A stretch of DNA of 64,000 nt. Origin: Mesoflavibacter sp037029465 (GTDB lineage Bacteria > Bacteroidota > Bacteroidia > Flavobacteriales > Flavobacteriaceae). A program made the translations under genes and the position numbers. Shown in pieces: positions 45,064 to 52,178 of this stretch; within the stretch, counting starts at the first letter, position 1, and each line of letters begins with the position of its first letter. Location of the stretch: contig NZ_JAYMEM010000006.1 of NCBI RefSeq assembly GCF_037029465.1, positions 186,001 to 250,000 on the forward strand, given 5' to 3'. The notes below the pieces were generated by a model, which saw nothing but the letters and a program-made list of their open reading frames with translations, was not told the DNA's origin and made no database searches.

Positions 45064-45754
45064 AATTTCTGTCATAATTCCTATGTTAAATGAAGCAGAA
45101 AATATTGGTCGATTGCTTCAATATCTTATTGATAATGCCCACTACAAAAATAAATTAGAAATTATTGTTGTTGATGGCGGAAGTACTGATAATTCTGTTG
45201 AAATAGTAGAAAAATTCAACCAAAAAAACTTTAAACTCATTAATTCAGCTAAAGGACGCGCCAAACAAATGAATGCTGGTGCTAAAGCTGCAACTGGAAC
45301 TATATTATATTTTTTACATGCCGATTCTTTTCCACCAAAACACTTTGATCAATTCATTTTAAATGAAACACAAAAAAGTAACCACGCTGGTTGCTTTAGA
45401 CTACAATTTAACAGTAATCATTGGTGGTTATGTTTGGCTGGCTGGTTTACACAATTCAATTTTAAAGCTTGTCGTGGTGGCGACCAAAGTTTATTTATAA
45501 CTAGAAAACTTTATGATAAAATTGGTGGTTTTGACGAGTCTTACATCATTTACGAAGACAATATTTTTATTAGTCAGCTATATAAACTAAAACAATTTAC
45601 AGTGATCAATAAACCTATTATTACCTCTGCTAGGTTGTATAAAAAACATGGTATTTTTAAACTTCAATTCTATTTTTGGATGATTTATCTAAAAAAATGG
45701 CTTGGTGCTTCTGCTAGTGAATTACATGAATATTATAAAGAAAAGATTGGGTGA
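45056..45754 (+). CDS. TIGR04283-type arsenosugar glycosyltransferase (GT2)
   Basis: This 232-residue GT2 enzyme starts ISVIIPMLNEAENIGRLLQY and has VVDGGSTDNSVEI, then YFLHADSFPPKHF as the metal-binding DxS-like site and GGFDESYIIYEDNIF. It matches the family that closes arsenosugar clusters. It is the last gene of the operon and meets nadV with no gap between stop codons. Confidence 0.87.
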   Translation: MNRISVIIPMLNEAENIGRLLQYLIDNAHYKNKLEIIVVDGGSTDNSVEIVEKFNQKNFKLINSAKGRAKQMNAGAKAATGTILYFLHADSFPPKHFDQFILNETQKSNHAGCFRLQFNSNHWWLCLAGWFTQFNFKACRGGDQSLFITRKLYDKIGGFDESYIIYEDNIFISQLYKLKQFTVINKPIITSARLYKKHGIFKLQFYFWMIYLKKWLGASASELHEYYKEKIG

Positions 45755-47206
45755 TTAATTTTTAATTCGTCTTCTAATCTCATGCAAAGTATTATTTATC
45801 AATAGCTCTCCATCTTTAAAAACTTCTTTAAGTTCTCCTTGCTGTTCTTCTTCCCAAGACACTTGATCTTTCAAAATGTAGCGACCTTTAGTTTTTTCAA
45901 TTTTAATTAAGCCCTTAGCTGATTTTTTAGTGCCATCATCTGTTATAGGATCTTTGTAAATTTCTCTCCCAACTCCATTAACTTCACCGTAAGTTGCTTT
46001 CATGGCAAAACCAAAGGTATCTCTGGTATTATATTGATACGTAAAAGATCCTATACCCAACACCACGTTAGTAGATGCAAAACCCTTTTGTTTAAGTCGC
46101 TCGCAAATATCTTTGGCTCTTTCTAAAGTGATACTATCACCATAAATAGCACCAATATGGCTATCTAATTCCTTGTAACCTTTCTCGTTGATTTTACCTC
46201 CGAAAATTTCCCAAAGTAGTTGTATAACTCCTTTCTTTTCAGCTTCTGTTTTTCCGTTTGGATTACCACAGATGATGTCAGCTGGATCACCAGAATCTGG
46301 TCTGATAACAACTTTTCCTTCTCGACTTAGGACTTCATTTTTTAGATTTGGAAGATACTCGGTTAACACTTTCCACAAATCCCAAGTATCAGAAACAATA
46401 GACACAATACCGTTAGGATAAATTTCTGTAATTAACCGTTTGAAGGTCTCTTCTTCTCCTTCATTGGTTCCCATACACATAACAGAATGTTCTGTTGCAG
46501 AAACAGATCCGCCAATTAATTCTGTATCTGAATTGGCATTGTAATAGTCTTCAAAAAAATCAATTGATGGAATGGTGTCTGTTCCCGTAAAACTCAATAA
46601 ATGTCCTGCCGAAGATATGATAGCAGCTTCCAAACCTCCCATACCTCGCATTGAAAAGTCATGACCTTGCCAATCTACAAATTCTGGTATTGTTGAAGTT
46701 TCTTCAGCATATTTATCTAAAATTTTACGATACTGTTTTGCAATAGTAGACGAGTTACATGGCAACCAAAGTGTTGTAGATAATAAAGTTTCAAAATAAT
46801 TAGTTAGCCAAAAAAACTCTGGTTTTGTATTGTACATGGTAAGCATTGGCACACGAATTGGTACAGAAACACCTTCTGGCAATGCTTTTACAACCATAGG
46901 TAAATATCCTAAGTCGTGTAGGTCTTCGATATGTTTTATACCTACTTTATTTTCGCCTAAATAATTATTGATACGTCTTTGATATTTTTGACAAACTTCA
47001 CTTTTAGATTTACTGAAAAAATCTTTATCAAACGCTTCAACCATGTATTTTTTGATGAAATATTGCAGCCCAAAAAATACGACCTCTTCCACACCTTCTA
47101 TTCTACTTTTTCGAGGTGTCCAATTAGAATACACTAAAGTTGTTTGCTTTGGATATTGTCTGCGATGGTCAACTTTGTAACCGTCTGTATATAATAGTGG
47201 ATTCAT
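45755..47206 (-). CDS. nadV: Nicotinamide phosphoribosyltransferase-like protein (NadV/Nampt; possibly Namat-like)
   Basis: This 483-residue protein starts MNPLLYTDGYKVDHRRQYP and has Nampt landmarks: WQGHDFSMRGMGGLEAA, FTGTDTIPSIDF and the ribose-phosphate loop VVIRPDSGDPADII. The usual reaction is nicotinamide plus PRPP to NMN. The same fold includes phage-type Namat enzymes that use a pyrophosphorylated ADP-ribose; sequence reading alone cannot separate them. It has its own promoter, flanked by two NrtR operators, so NAD status is expected to control it. Confidence 0.9.
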   Translation of the reverse strand: MNPLLYTDGYKVDHRRQYPKQTTLVYSNWTPRKSRIEGVEEVVFFGLQYFIKKYMVEAFDKDFFSKSKSEVCQKYQRRINNYLGENKVGIKHIEDLHDLGYLPMVVKALPEGVSVPIRVPMLTMYNTKPEFFWLTNYFETLLSTTLWLPCNSSTIAKQYRKILDKYAEETSTIPEFVDWQGHDFSMRGMGGLEAAIISSAGHLLSFTGTDTIPSIDFFEDYYNANSDTELIGGSVSATEHSVMCMGTNEGEEETFKRLITEIYPNGIVSIVSDTWDLWKVLTEYLPNLKNEVLSREGKVVIRPDSGDPADIICGNPNGKTEAEKKGVIQLLWEIFGGKINEKGYKELDSHIGAIYGDSITLERAKDICERLKQKGFASTNVVLGIGSFTYQYNTRDTFGFAMKATYGEVNGVGREIYKDPITDDGTKKSAKGLIKIEKTKGRYILKDQVSWEEEQQGELKEVFKDGELLINNTLHEIRRRIKN

Positions 47207-47216
47207 AATGTGTTAA

Positions 47217-47237
47217 TTTGCGTAATTATTACACAAA
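47217..47237. promoter_or_regulatory. NrtR operator, proximal, nadV promoter
   Basis: TTTGCGTAAT-T-ATTACACAAA is a 21-bp palindrome with 9 of 10 arm pairs. On the minus strand its first TTTG is also the end of the -7 element, so repressor binding would cover the start of transcription. Confidence 0.85.
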
Positions 47238-47265
47238 TATAAACCGAATAAATTAATACGCAAAA
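47234..47265 (-). promoter_or_regulatory. nadV promoter
   Basis: Minus strand TTTTG (47261-47265) and TATATTTG (47234-47241) are separated by exactly 19 bases, matching the Bacteroidota consensus. Transcription should begin near 47227, about 20 bases before the nadV ATG. Confidence 0.8.
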
Positions 47266-47267
47266 TA

Positions 47268-47290
47268 TTTTGTGTAAATTTTACACAAAA
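47268..47290. promoter_or_regulatory. NrtR operator, distal, nadV promoter
   Basis: This is a perfect 23-bp palindrome with 11-base arms (TTTTGTGTAAA / TTTACACAAAA) around one T. Its 21-bp core begins 52 bp from the core of the proximal operator and it lies just upstream of the -33 element. Confidence 0.9.
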
Positions 47291-47296
47291 AAACAA

Positions 47297-49447
47297 TTAG
47301 TCTTGATTTTTATATTTTGCTAAAAGACTTTTAAAATCTTTATCTTCTAGATAGTCTGCCCAATCGTTATCTTCTTTAACATAAGCTTCACTAATAAAAT
47401 GTTTTTCCAGGCTTTCTTCTAAATATTTTAAAGCTGACTCTTTTTTTCTTAATAAAGCATAAGTACAAGCTAGATTGTATGAGCTTCCTCCCAAGACATA
47501 AGCTTTTTGACATAATTTGAGTGCTTTTTGAGGTAAACTTTGTTCTCCTGTTAAATCAAATAGTCCAATTAAGGCATTTGCCCAATTGTTATAAATAGCA
47601 TCATCTTTCGGATTTAATTCTGATGCTTTTTCAAATTTCTGAAAACTCTCTTTATATAATTCGGCAGAAGATTCCTGCTTTGCTAAATGAAGTAGCGCAG
47701 TTCCCCAATTATTATAAATAGCATCATTTTTAGGATTTAATTCTGATGCTTTTTCAAATTTCTGAAAACTCTCTTTATATAATTCGGCAGAAGATTCTTG
47801 TTTCGCTAAATTAGATAGCGCAGTTCCCCAATTGATATAAATAGCATCATTTTTAGGATTTAATTCTGATGCTTTTGTATATTTCTGAAAACTCTCTTTA
47901 TATAATTCGGCAGAAGATTCCTGTTTTGCTAAATCAGATAGCGCAGTTCCCCAATTGTAATAAATAGCATCATCTTTAGGATTTAATTCTGATGCTTTTG
48001 TATATTTTTGAAAACTCTCTTTATATAATTCGGCAGAAGATTCCTGTTTTGCTAAATCAGATAGCGCAGTTCCCCAATTATTATAAATAGCATCATTTTT
48101 CGGATTTAATTCTGATGCTTTTGTATATTTATGAAAACTCTCTTTATATAATTCGGCAGAAGATTCCTGCTTTGCTAAATCAAATAATGCGTTTCCCCAA
48201 TTGTAATAAATAGCATCATTTTTCGGATTTAATTCTGATGCTTTTGTATATTTTTGAAAACTCTCTTTATATAATTCGGCAGAAGATTCCTGTTTTGCTA
48301 AATCTAAAAGTTGACTTGCCCAAACATTATAATACCAACTTAATTGTTCTTTAGCTTCTATAAAACTCTTTAGTTCAATTTTATTTTCAAAAGTTATAGC
48401 AAGCTCATCATTAAACTCATTTTTTAGTATTGAATCAATTATTTTTTGTTTAAAACCTTCAATGGTATCTACATTTTCAAATTGCTCAATAGCTTTATCT
48501 ATTCTATCATTGCATATTTCTATAATATTTTTCACCTCTTTATTTAAGTAATCTTCTCCATTAATCTCATTTACATTTTGCATTATTGATTTGACATGAT
48601 TAAAAGGCTTGTAAAAAATATCTGGTGGGCTTAATTTCTCATCAAGTTTACTTAATTCTGCGTGTAACTTTAAGAAAAAAGTATCCGCATAATACCCTTC
48701 AATAACTTGTGCATTGTTGTTAGGTGTCTCTAAAAATTCTATAACATGTTTATCTTCTTTTGGGTTTAAGGCTTTTTTTACCCAGAAAAACTCATTAGAA
48801 AAACTACCCAAAGATTTTATTTTATCAAAAATACCGTCATTACCACTATAACCAACGACTATCCATGTACGTCTAGTTTTTATACTATTGAACAAGCTTA
48901 AAACCTCAGCTTCTACTTTTTCAAGTTCTTCTTTATTATTAAGTAACCATTGTCCAAAATATTGACCATGAAGATATAACACTGATCCTGTTCTAATATC
49001 TGTTGTCGTTACGGTTTTAATGTTTGAGACATCATAAACTGGTGGTAAAAAATTATATAACGTACAGGCTTTTAAAATTAAATCGTCAAAATTTACTGTT
49101 ACGATATAGTCGACATAGCCTAAACTTAATAATTGCGCTAAATACACATTTGCCATATTAAGTTTGACTTTATCTCTTGTAACATAAAAATGAAATAAAT
49201 CTCTTCTTTCATCAGCAGTAAGTGCTCCCATTAAAACATAATAATCTGATTTACCATCTAATACAGCGTTTTTAATTATTGGGTTTTTTCTAAACTTTAA
49301 TTTAATATGTCTTACAATTACTCCAGTTAATGGTATTCCAGCAGAAACAGATGCTCCTGCTCCTAAAAAAACAATAGCTTTATCTTTTCCTTCTGTTTTT
49401 GCTTTATCTAATAGATATGCTAAATATTGTATTGTACTTTTATTCAT
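47297..49447 (-). CDS. SIR2-domain protein with six near-identical 41-aa TPR-like repeats
   Basis: This 716-residue protein has an N-terminal SIR2-type domain (residues ~1-270): VFLGAGASVSAGIPL, the NAD loop; VTVNFDDLILKA, the T-x-N-F-D element; LYLHGQYF with the catalytic-type His; and VVGYSGNDGIFD. A helical linker follows, then six repeats (residues 382-627) each containing LAKQESSAELYKESF and KASELNPK, and a final TPR-like end. SIR2 plus helical repeats is the plan of NAD-depleting phage-defence effectors such as the DSR and ThsA types. The gene starts 9 bp after prs and is thus under the NrtR-controlled prs promoter. NADase activity and a defence role are inferences; a regulatory NAD sensor is the alternative. 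Confidence 0.85.
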   Translation of the reverse strand: MNKSTIQYLAYLLDKAKTEGKDKAIVFLGAGASVSAGIPLTGVIVRHIKLKFRKNPIIKNAVLDGKSDYYVLMGALTADERRDLFHFYVTRDKVKLNMANVYLAQLLSLGYVDYIVTVNFDDLILKACTLYNFLPPVYDVSNIKTVTTTDIRTGSVLYLHGQYFGQWLLNNKEELEKVEAEVLSLFNSIKTRRTWIVVGYSGNDGIFDKIKSLGSFSNEFFWVKKALNPKEDKHVIEFLETPNNNAQVIEGYYADTFFLKLHAELSKLDEKLSPPDIFYKPFNHVKSIMQNVNEINGEDYLNKEVKNIIEICNDRIDKAIEQFENVDTIEGFKQKIIDSILKNEFNDELAITFENKIELKSFIEAKEQLSWYYNVWASQLLDLAKQESSAELYKESFQKYTKASELNPKNDAIYYNWGNALFDLAKQESSAELYKESFHKYTKASELNPKNDAIYNNWGTALSDLAKQESSAELYKESFQKYTKASELNPKDDAIYYNWGTALSDLAKQESSAELYKESFQKYTKASELNPKNDAIYINWGTALSNLAKQESSAELYKESFQKFEKASELNPKNDAIYNNWGTALLHLAKQESSAELYKESFQKFEKASELNPKDDAIYNNWANALIGLFDLTGEQSLPQKALKLCQKAYVLGGSSYNLACTYALLRKKESALKYLEESLEKHFISEAYVKEDNDWADYLEDKDFKSLLAKYKNQD
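47567..48304 (-). repeat. Six tandem 123-bp repeats inside the SIR2-TPR gene
   Basis: Six consecutive 123-bp units encode 41-residue repeats that differ at only a few positions each. Nucleotide near-identity, including the same CTCTCTTTATATAATTCGGC string in each unit, shows recent tandem duplication or ongoing homogenisation. Confidence 0.93.
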
Positions 49448-49456
49448 ACCCTAAAT

Positions 49457-50296
49457 TTAATCTTTTAATAATTCTTTAATCTCAATCTGCTCCACACCAT
49501 TCTCAAAAGTTTTAAAACTATCTGTTGTAAATATTTTAGTAAAGTGTTGGTTTAATACCTTAAAGCCTTTATTAAATATCCCATGACTTACAGCCAAATA
49601 CAAATTTCCTGCGTTTTTGTTTTTTAGCTCTTTAGCCAAGCCAATAAAGGTTCCGCCACCATCACAAATATCATCAACTATTAAACAATCTTTTTCTTTT
49701 AAATCCTCTTCATAGACTTTAAACCCTTCTAATTTTCCGTTTTTTACATTTCGTTTTTTTGAACATTCTATTACTGGTTTTCCACCTAAAAACTCGGACA
49801 CTTTATAAATCTTTTTTAGTGCTCCACCATCTGGTGAGATTAACAAAATATCTTTATCTAAAGCAGATACTACTTTCCGAATAAATAAATGGTTAGTAAT
49901 CACCGCACAGTTATTCAAAACAGCTGGCGTAACTTCAGAATGTGGATCGTAAATTGTGATTTTATTTAAATTCAATTGGTTTAATAAATCAGCATACACT
50001 TTTATCGACAACGGTTCGCCTATTACCATAACCCTATCTTGCCTTGCTGCTGGAAAATAAGGTATAAATACGTTTAGTATTTCAACACCATACCGTCTTA
50101 ATGCATCTACAGCTAAAAGCAACAAGCCAAAATCATTAAAAGATTGAATCCTAGTTGTGATAGTAACTTCGGTTTGATTAGAAACATCTGTCAAAATCTT
50201 AATATGAGGCTCACCACCAGAAAAGGTAAAAATCTCAAACTGAATATTATTTTCTGATTGAAAAGGCTGAAATTGAGCGTCTAAGTTTAAATACAT
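49457..50296 (-). CDS. prs: Ribose-phosphate pyrophosphokinase-like protein of the NAD locus
   Basis: This 279-residue protein is shorter than the housekeeping PRPP synthetase of about 310 residues. Motifs are altered from the norm: FSGGEPHIKI in place of FSDGE, PYFPAARQDRV, IYDPHSEVTPAVL, and the phosphoribosyl loop CLIVDDICDGGGTF. Such short forms are found beside nadV in phages and bacteria. It may provide PRPP for NadV, or act like phage Adps, which makes ADP-ribose pyrophosphate. It heads a two-gene operon with the SIR2-TPR gene and is preceded by two NrtR operators. Confidence 0.85.
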   Translation of the reverse strand: MYLNLDAQFQPFQSENNIQFEIFTFSGGEPHIKILTDVSNQTEVTITTRIQSFNDFGLLLLAVDALRRYGVEILNVFIPYFPAARQDRVMVIGEPLSIKVYADLLNQLNLNKITIYDPHSEVTPAVLNNCAVITNHLFIRKVVSALDKDILLISPDGGALKKIYKVSEFLGGKPVIECSKKRNVKNGKLEGFKVYEEDLKEKDCLIVDDICDGGGTFIGLAKELKNKNAGNLYLAVSHGIFNKGFKVLNQHFTKIFTTDSFKTFENGVEQIEIKELLKD

Positions 50297-50317
50297 TTTG
50301 CGTTGTTTTTACACAAA
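50297..50317. promoter_or_regulatory. NrtR operator, proximal, prs promoter
   Basis: TTTGCGTTGT-T-TTTACACAAA is the weakest of the five palindromes (6 of 10 arm pairs) but keeps the outer TTTGYGT..ACACAAA pattern. It abuts the prs ATG and overlaps the -7 element. Confidence 0.75.
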
Positions 50318-50345
50318 TTTAAATTAAATTTTTTTAGCTACAAAA
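50314..50345 (-). promoter_or_regulatory. prs-SIR2 operon promoter
   Basis: Minus strand TTTTG (50341-50345) and TAAATTTG (50314-50321) are separated by exactly 19 bases, the same layout as the nadV promoter. Start of transcription is expected near 50307, leaving a leader of about 10 bases. Confidence 0.8.
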
Positions 50346-50348
50346 TTA

Positions 50349-50369
50349 TTTGTGTTATTTTTACACAAA
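50349..50369. promoter_or_regulatory. NrtR operator, distal, prs promoter
   Basis: TTTGTGTTAT-T-TTTACACAAA has 8 of 10 arm pairs. Its start is 52 bp from that of the proximal operator, exactly as at nadV. It reaches into the end of nrtR. Confidence 0.82.
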
Positions 50370-51053
50370 CTTAATTTCAAAATGGAAACCTTCCTGTAAA
50401 AGTGCGTTGTATTTCTTTTGATTAAACTTGAAGAGTTTAGCTGGTCTGCCACTTCCTTTTTGGCTTATTTTGTCAGTCTCTTCTAGAATGTCGAAGCTTA
50501 AGATTTTCTTTCTGAAGTTACGTCTATCGATGTCTTTTTCTAAAATGGAAGTATATAAATGTTCAAGATCTGAAAACGGAAATTCTTTATTTAACAAATC
50601 AAATCCAATAGGTTGATAGGTTAACTTAGCTTTTAGACGCTCTTTAGCCATGTCTAAAATTTTCTTATGGTCAAATGCTAATTTTGGTAATTTATCTAAG
50701 GTGAACCATTGTGCTTCAACAGCATCTGTACTAGCCTCAATTTTAAAATGATGCGGTTTTACCAAAGCAAAATAGCTTACGGCTACTACCCTATTTCTAG
50801 GATCTCGATTAGGCTCACCAAAAGTGTACAATTGCTCTAAATAATCAATGGTAACACCTGTTTCTTCCCTGAGTTCTCGTTTAACAGCTGCTTCTAAAGA
50901 CTCCTCTTCCAAAACCAATCCACCAGGTAAAGCCCAAGCATCTTTAAATGGTTCTACTCCTCTTTTAATCAATAAAACAGATAAGGATTTTTTTGATTCG
51001 TAACCAAAAACCACTGCATCTACAGCTATTTTTATATTTTGATTTAAAGTCAT
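50361..51053 (-). CDS. nrtR: NrtR, Nudix-like transcriptional regulator of NAD metabolism
   Basis: I use ATG 51053 (MTLNQNIKIAVDAVVFGYE); a longer start at 51074 would run through the operator. The 230-residue protein has a Nudix domain whose box, G(5)E(7)REETGV, looks intact (GGLVLEEESLEAAVKRELRE, then ETGV). The C-terminal winged helix has FRKKILSFDILEE and KGSGRPAKLFKFN. NrtR represses NAD-salvage genes and usually lets go upon binding ADP-ribose or a related ligand. The palindrome over its own start indicates autoregulation. An intact box leaves hydrolase activity possible, although many NrtR proteins have lost it. Confidence 0.92.
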   Translation of the reverse strand: MTLNQNIKIAVDAVVFGYESKKSLSVLLIKRGVEPFKDAWALPGGLVLEEESLEAAVKRELREETGVTIDYLEQLYTFGEPNRDPRNRVVAVSYFALVKPHHFKIEASTDAVEAQWFTLDKLPKLAFDHKKILDMAKERLKAKLTYQPIGFDLLNKEFPFSDLEHLYTSILEKDIDRRNFRKKILSFDILEETDKISQKGSGRPAKLFKFNQKKYNALLQEGFHFEIKFV

Positions 51054-51077
51054 TTTTGTGTACACTTTACACAAAAA
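51053..51077. promoter_or_regulatory. NrtR operator over its own start
   Basis: TTTTTGTGTA and TACACAAAAA are perfect 10-base arms around CACTT. The 21-bp core (51055-51075) is in the same register as the other four sites. On the minus strand it overlaps TATTTTTG, a -7 match. Confidence 0.88.
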
Positions 51078-51079
51078 TA

Positions 51080-52084
51080 CTAATTCTTATAATACTGCCT
51101 AATAATTTCTTCCGCTGGTTTATTTTGTGGTGTAAACATATTGTCTTTTGCGCCGCCAGATTGCTCGTAATTATGAAACCACTTCCAAACAAATCCGCCT
51201 GCAAACCAGTCTTCTTTCCAAAAAGTTTCAAATAAAGCTTTTGTGGTATTTGTTTGCGCTTCAAGATTTGGAGTCGCCTCATAATTACCAGTTGTCCATG
51301 GTTTTTCACCAGAAAAATCAAAACTACGATAACCAAACTCGGTAAACAAAATAGGTTTTTTGCTGGTTTGCTGCACGTTTTTAATATCTGGCAAATGCAA
51401 ATTCCAACCTTTTAAACAATCTGCTTCAGTTGGTGTTTTTAAATTACTTACAGGAAAATAAGCATCTATACCAACATAATCTAAATCAGACCAAAATGGT
51501 GTTTTTGTAAACTCGTTCCAGTTGGCTGCATATGTCAGTTTACCTTTATAAATTGCTCTAGTTTTTTTAATTAATTGTGTCCAAAACTTTGGTCTATATG
51601 CTACAAAATTTTCTAATTCGGTACCGATGCATAACATTTCGGCATTGACCTCTTTGGCTACTTTTGCAAAATCTAAAATAAAATTTTCATATGCCTTCTC
51701 TAGTTCTTGCCATTCTTCTTCAGAATTCATCTTAATAAAACCTGTAAATTCGCCACGCCAAACCCAAATTTGAGGTTTAATCATCACTTTAATTTGCTGT
51801 TTTTTTAGTGCTTCAACGTACTGTTTTACACCTTCGCCAGTTTCGCCAAACCATTGTCTATCGGTGTTGTAAATTATTTCTGGATGCTGTAAATTTTTGA
51901 TAAAACCAAAGGGCATTATTGCCGCATAATTAGCGTTTAAATCTACGACAGGCTTGATATGTTTTTCAGAAATACTATCTCGAGACGCTACAAAACTTAT
52001 ACCATTAATTTTTTCAATCTTTGGTGAAGTCATGCTACACGCACAACACAAAAGCAATATAGAAATCTGAAAAATTAACCGCAT
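51080..52084 (-). CDS. Glycoside hydrolase-like lipoprotein (GH113-like TIM barrel)
   Basis: I favour ATG 52084, which gives MRLIFQISILLLCCACSMTS, a lipoprotein signal with a Cys anchor; ATG 52114 would add ten residues. The mature chain of about 315 residues reads as a TIM barrel: PQIWVWRGEFTGFI, MLCIGTELENF with a probable acid-base Glu, LDYVGIDAYFPVS, and PILFTEFGYRSFD with a probable nucleophile Glu. The pattern resembles GH113 beta-mannanases. Substrate is not certain. It is cell-surface or periplasmic. Confidence 0.78.
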   Translation of the reverse strand: MRLIFQISILLLCCACSMTSPKIEKINGISFVASRDSISEKHIKPVVDLNANYAAIMPFGFIKNLQHPEIIYNTDRQWFGETGEGVKQYVEALKKQQIKVMIKPQIWVWRGEFTGFIKMNSEEEWQELEKAYENFILDFAKVAKEVNAEMLCIGTELENFVAYRPKFWTQLIKKTRAIYKGKLTYAANWNEFTKTPFWSDLDYVGIDAYFPVSNLKTPTEADCLKGWNLHLPDIKNVQQTSKKPILFTEFGYRSFDFSGEKPWTTGNYEATPNLEAQTNTTKALFETFWKEDWFAGGFVWKWFHNYEQSGGAKDNMFTPQNKPAEEIIRQYYKN

Positions 52085-52178
52085 AAGTCTGAATTTATCA
52101 ATAAATTTAAACAAACTTGGAAAAAAGGATTAAGGTTTTAACAAAACCTTCGACTTAAAGCCTAACTAAAACCAAAAT

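Noticed and set aside
47567..48304. Regular 123-bp repeats as a possible CRISPR array
   Set aside because: The units are contiguous and nearly identical over their full length, without variable spacers, and encode TPR-like protein repeats in frame.
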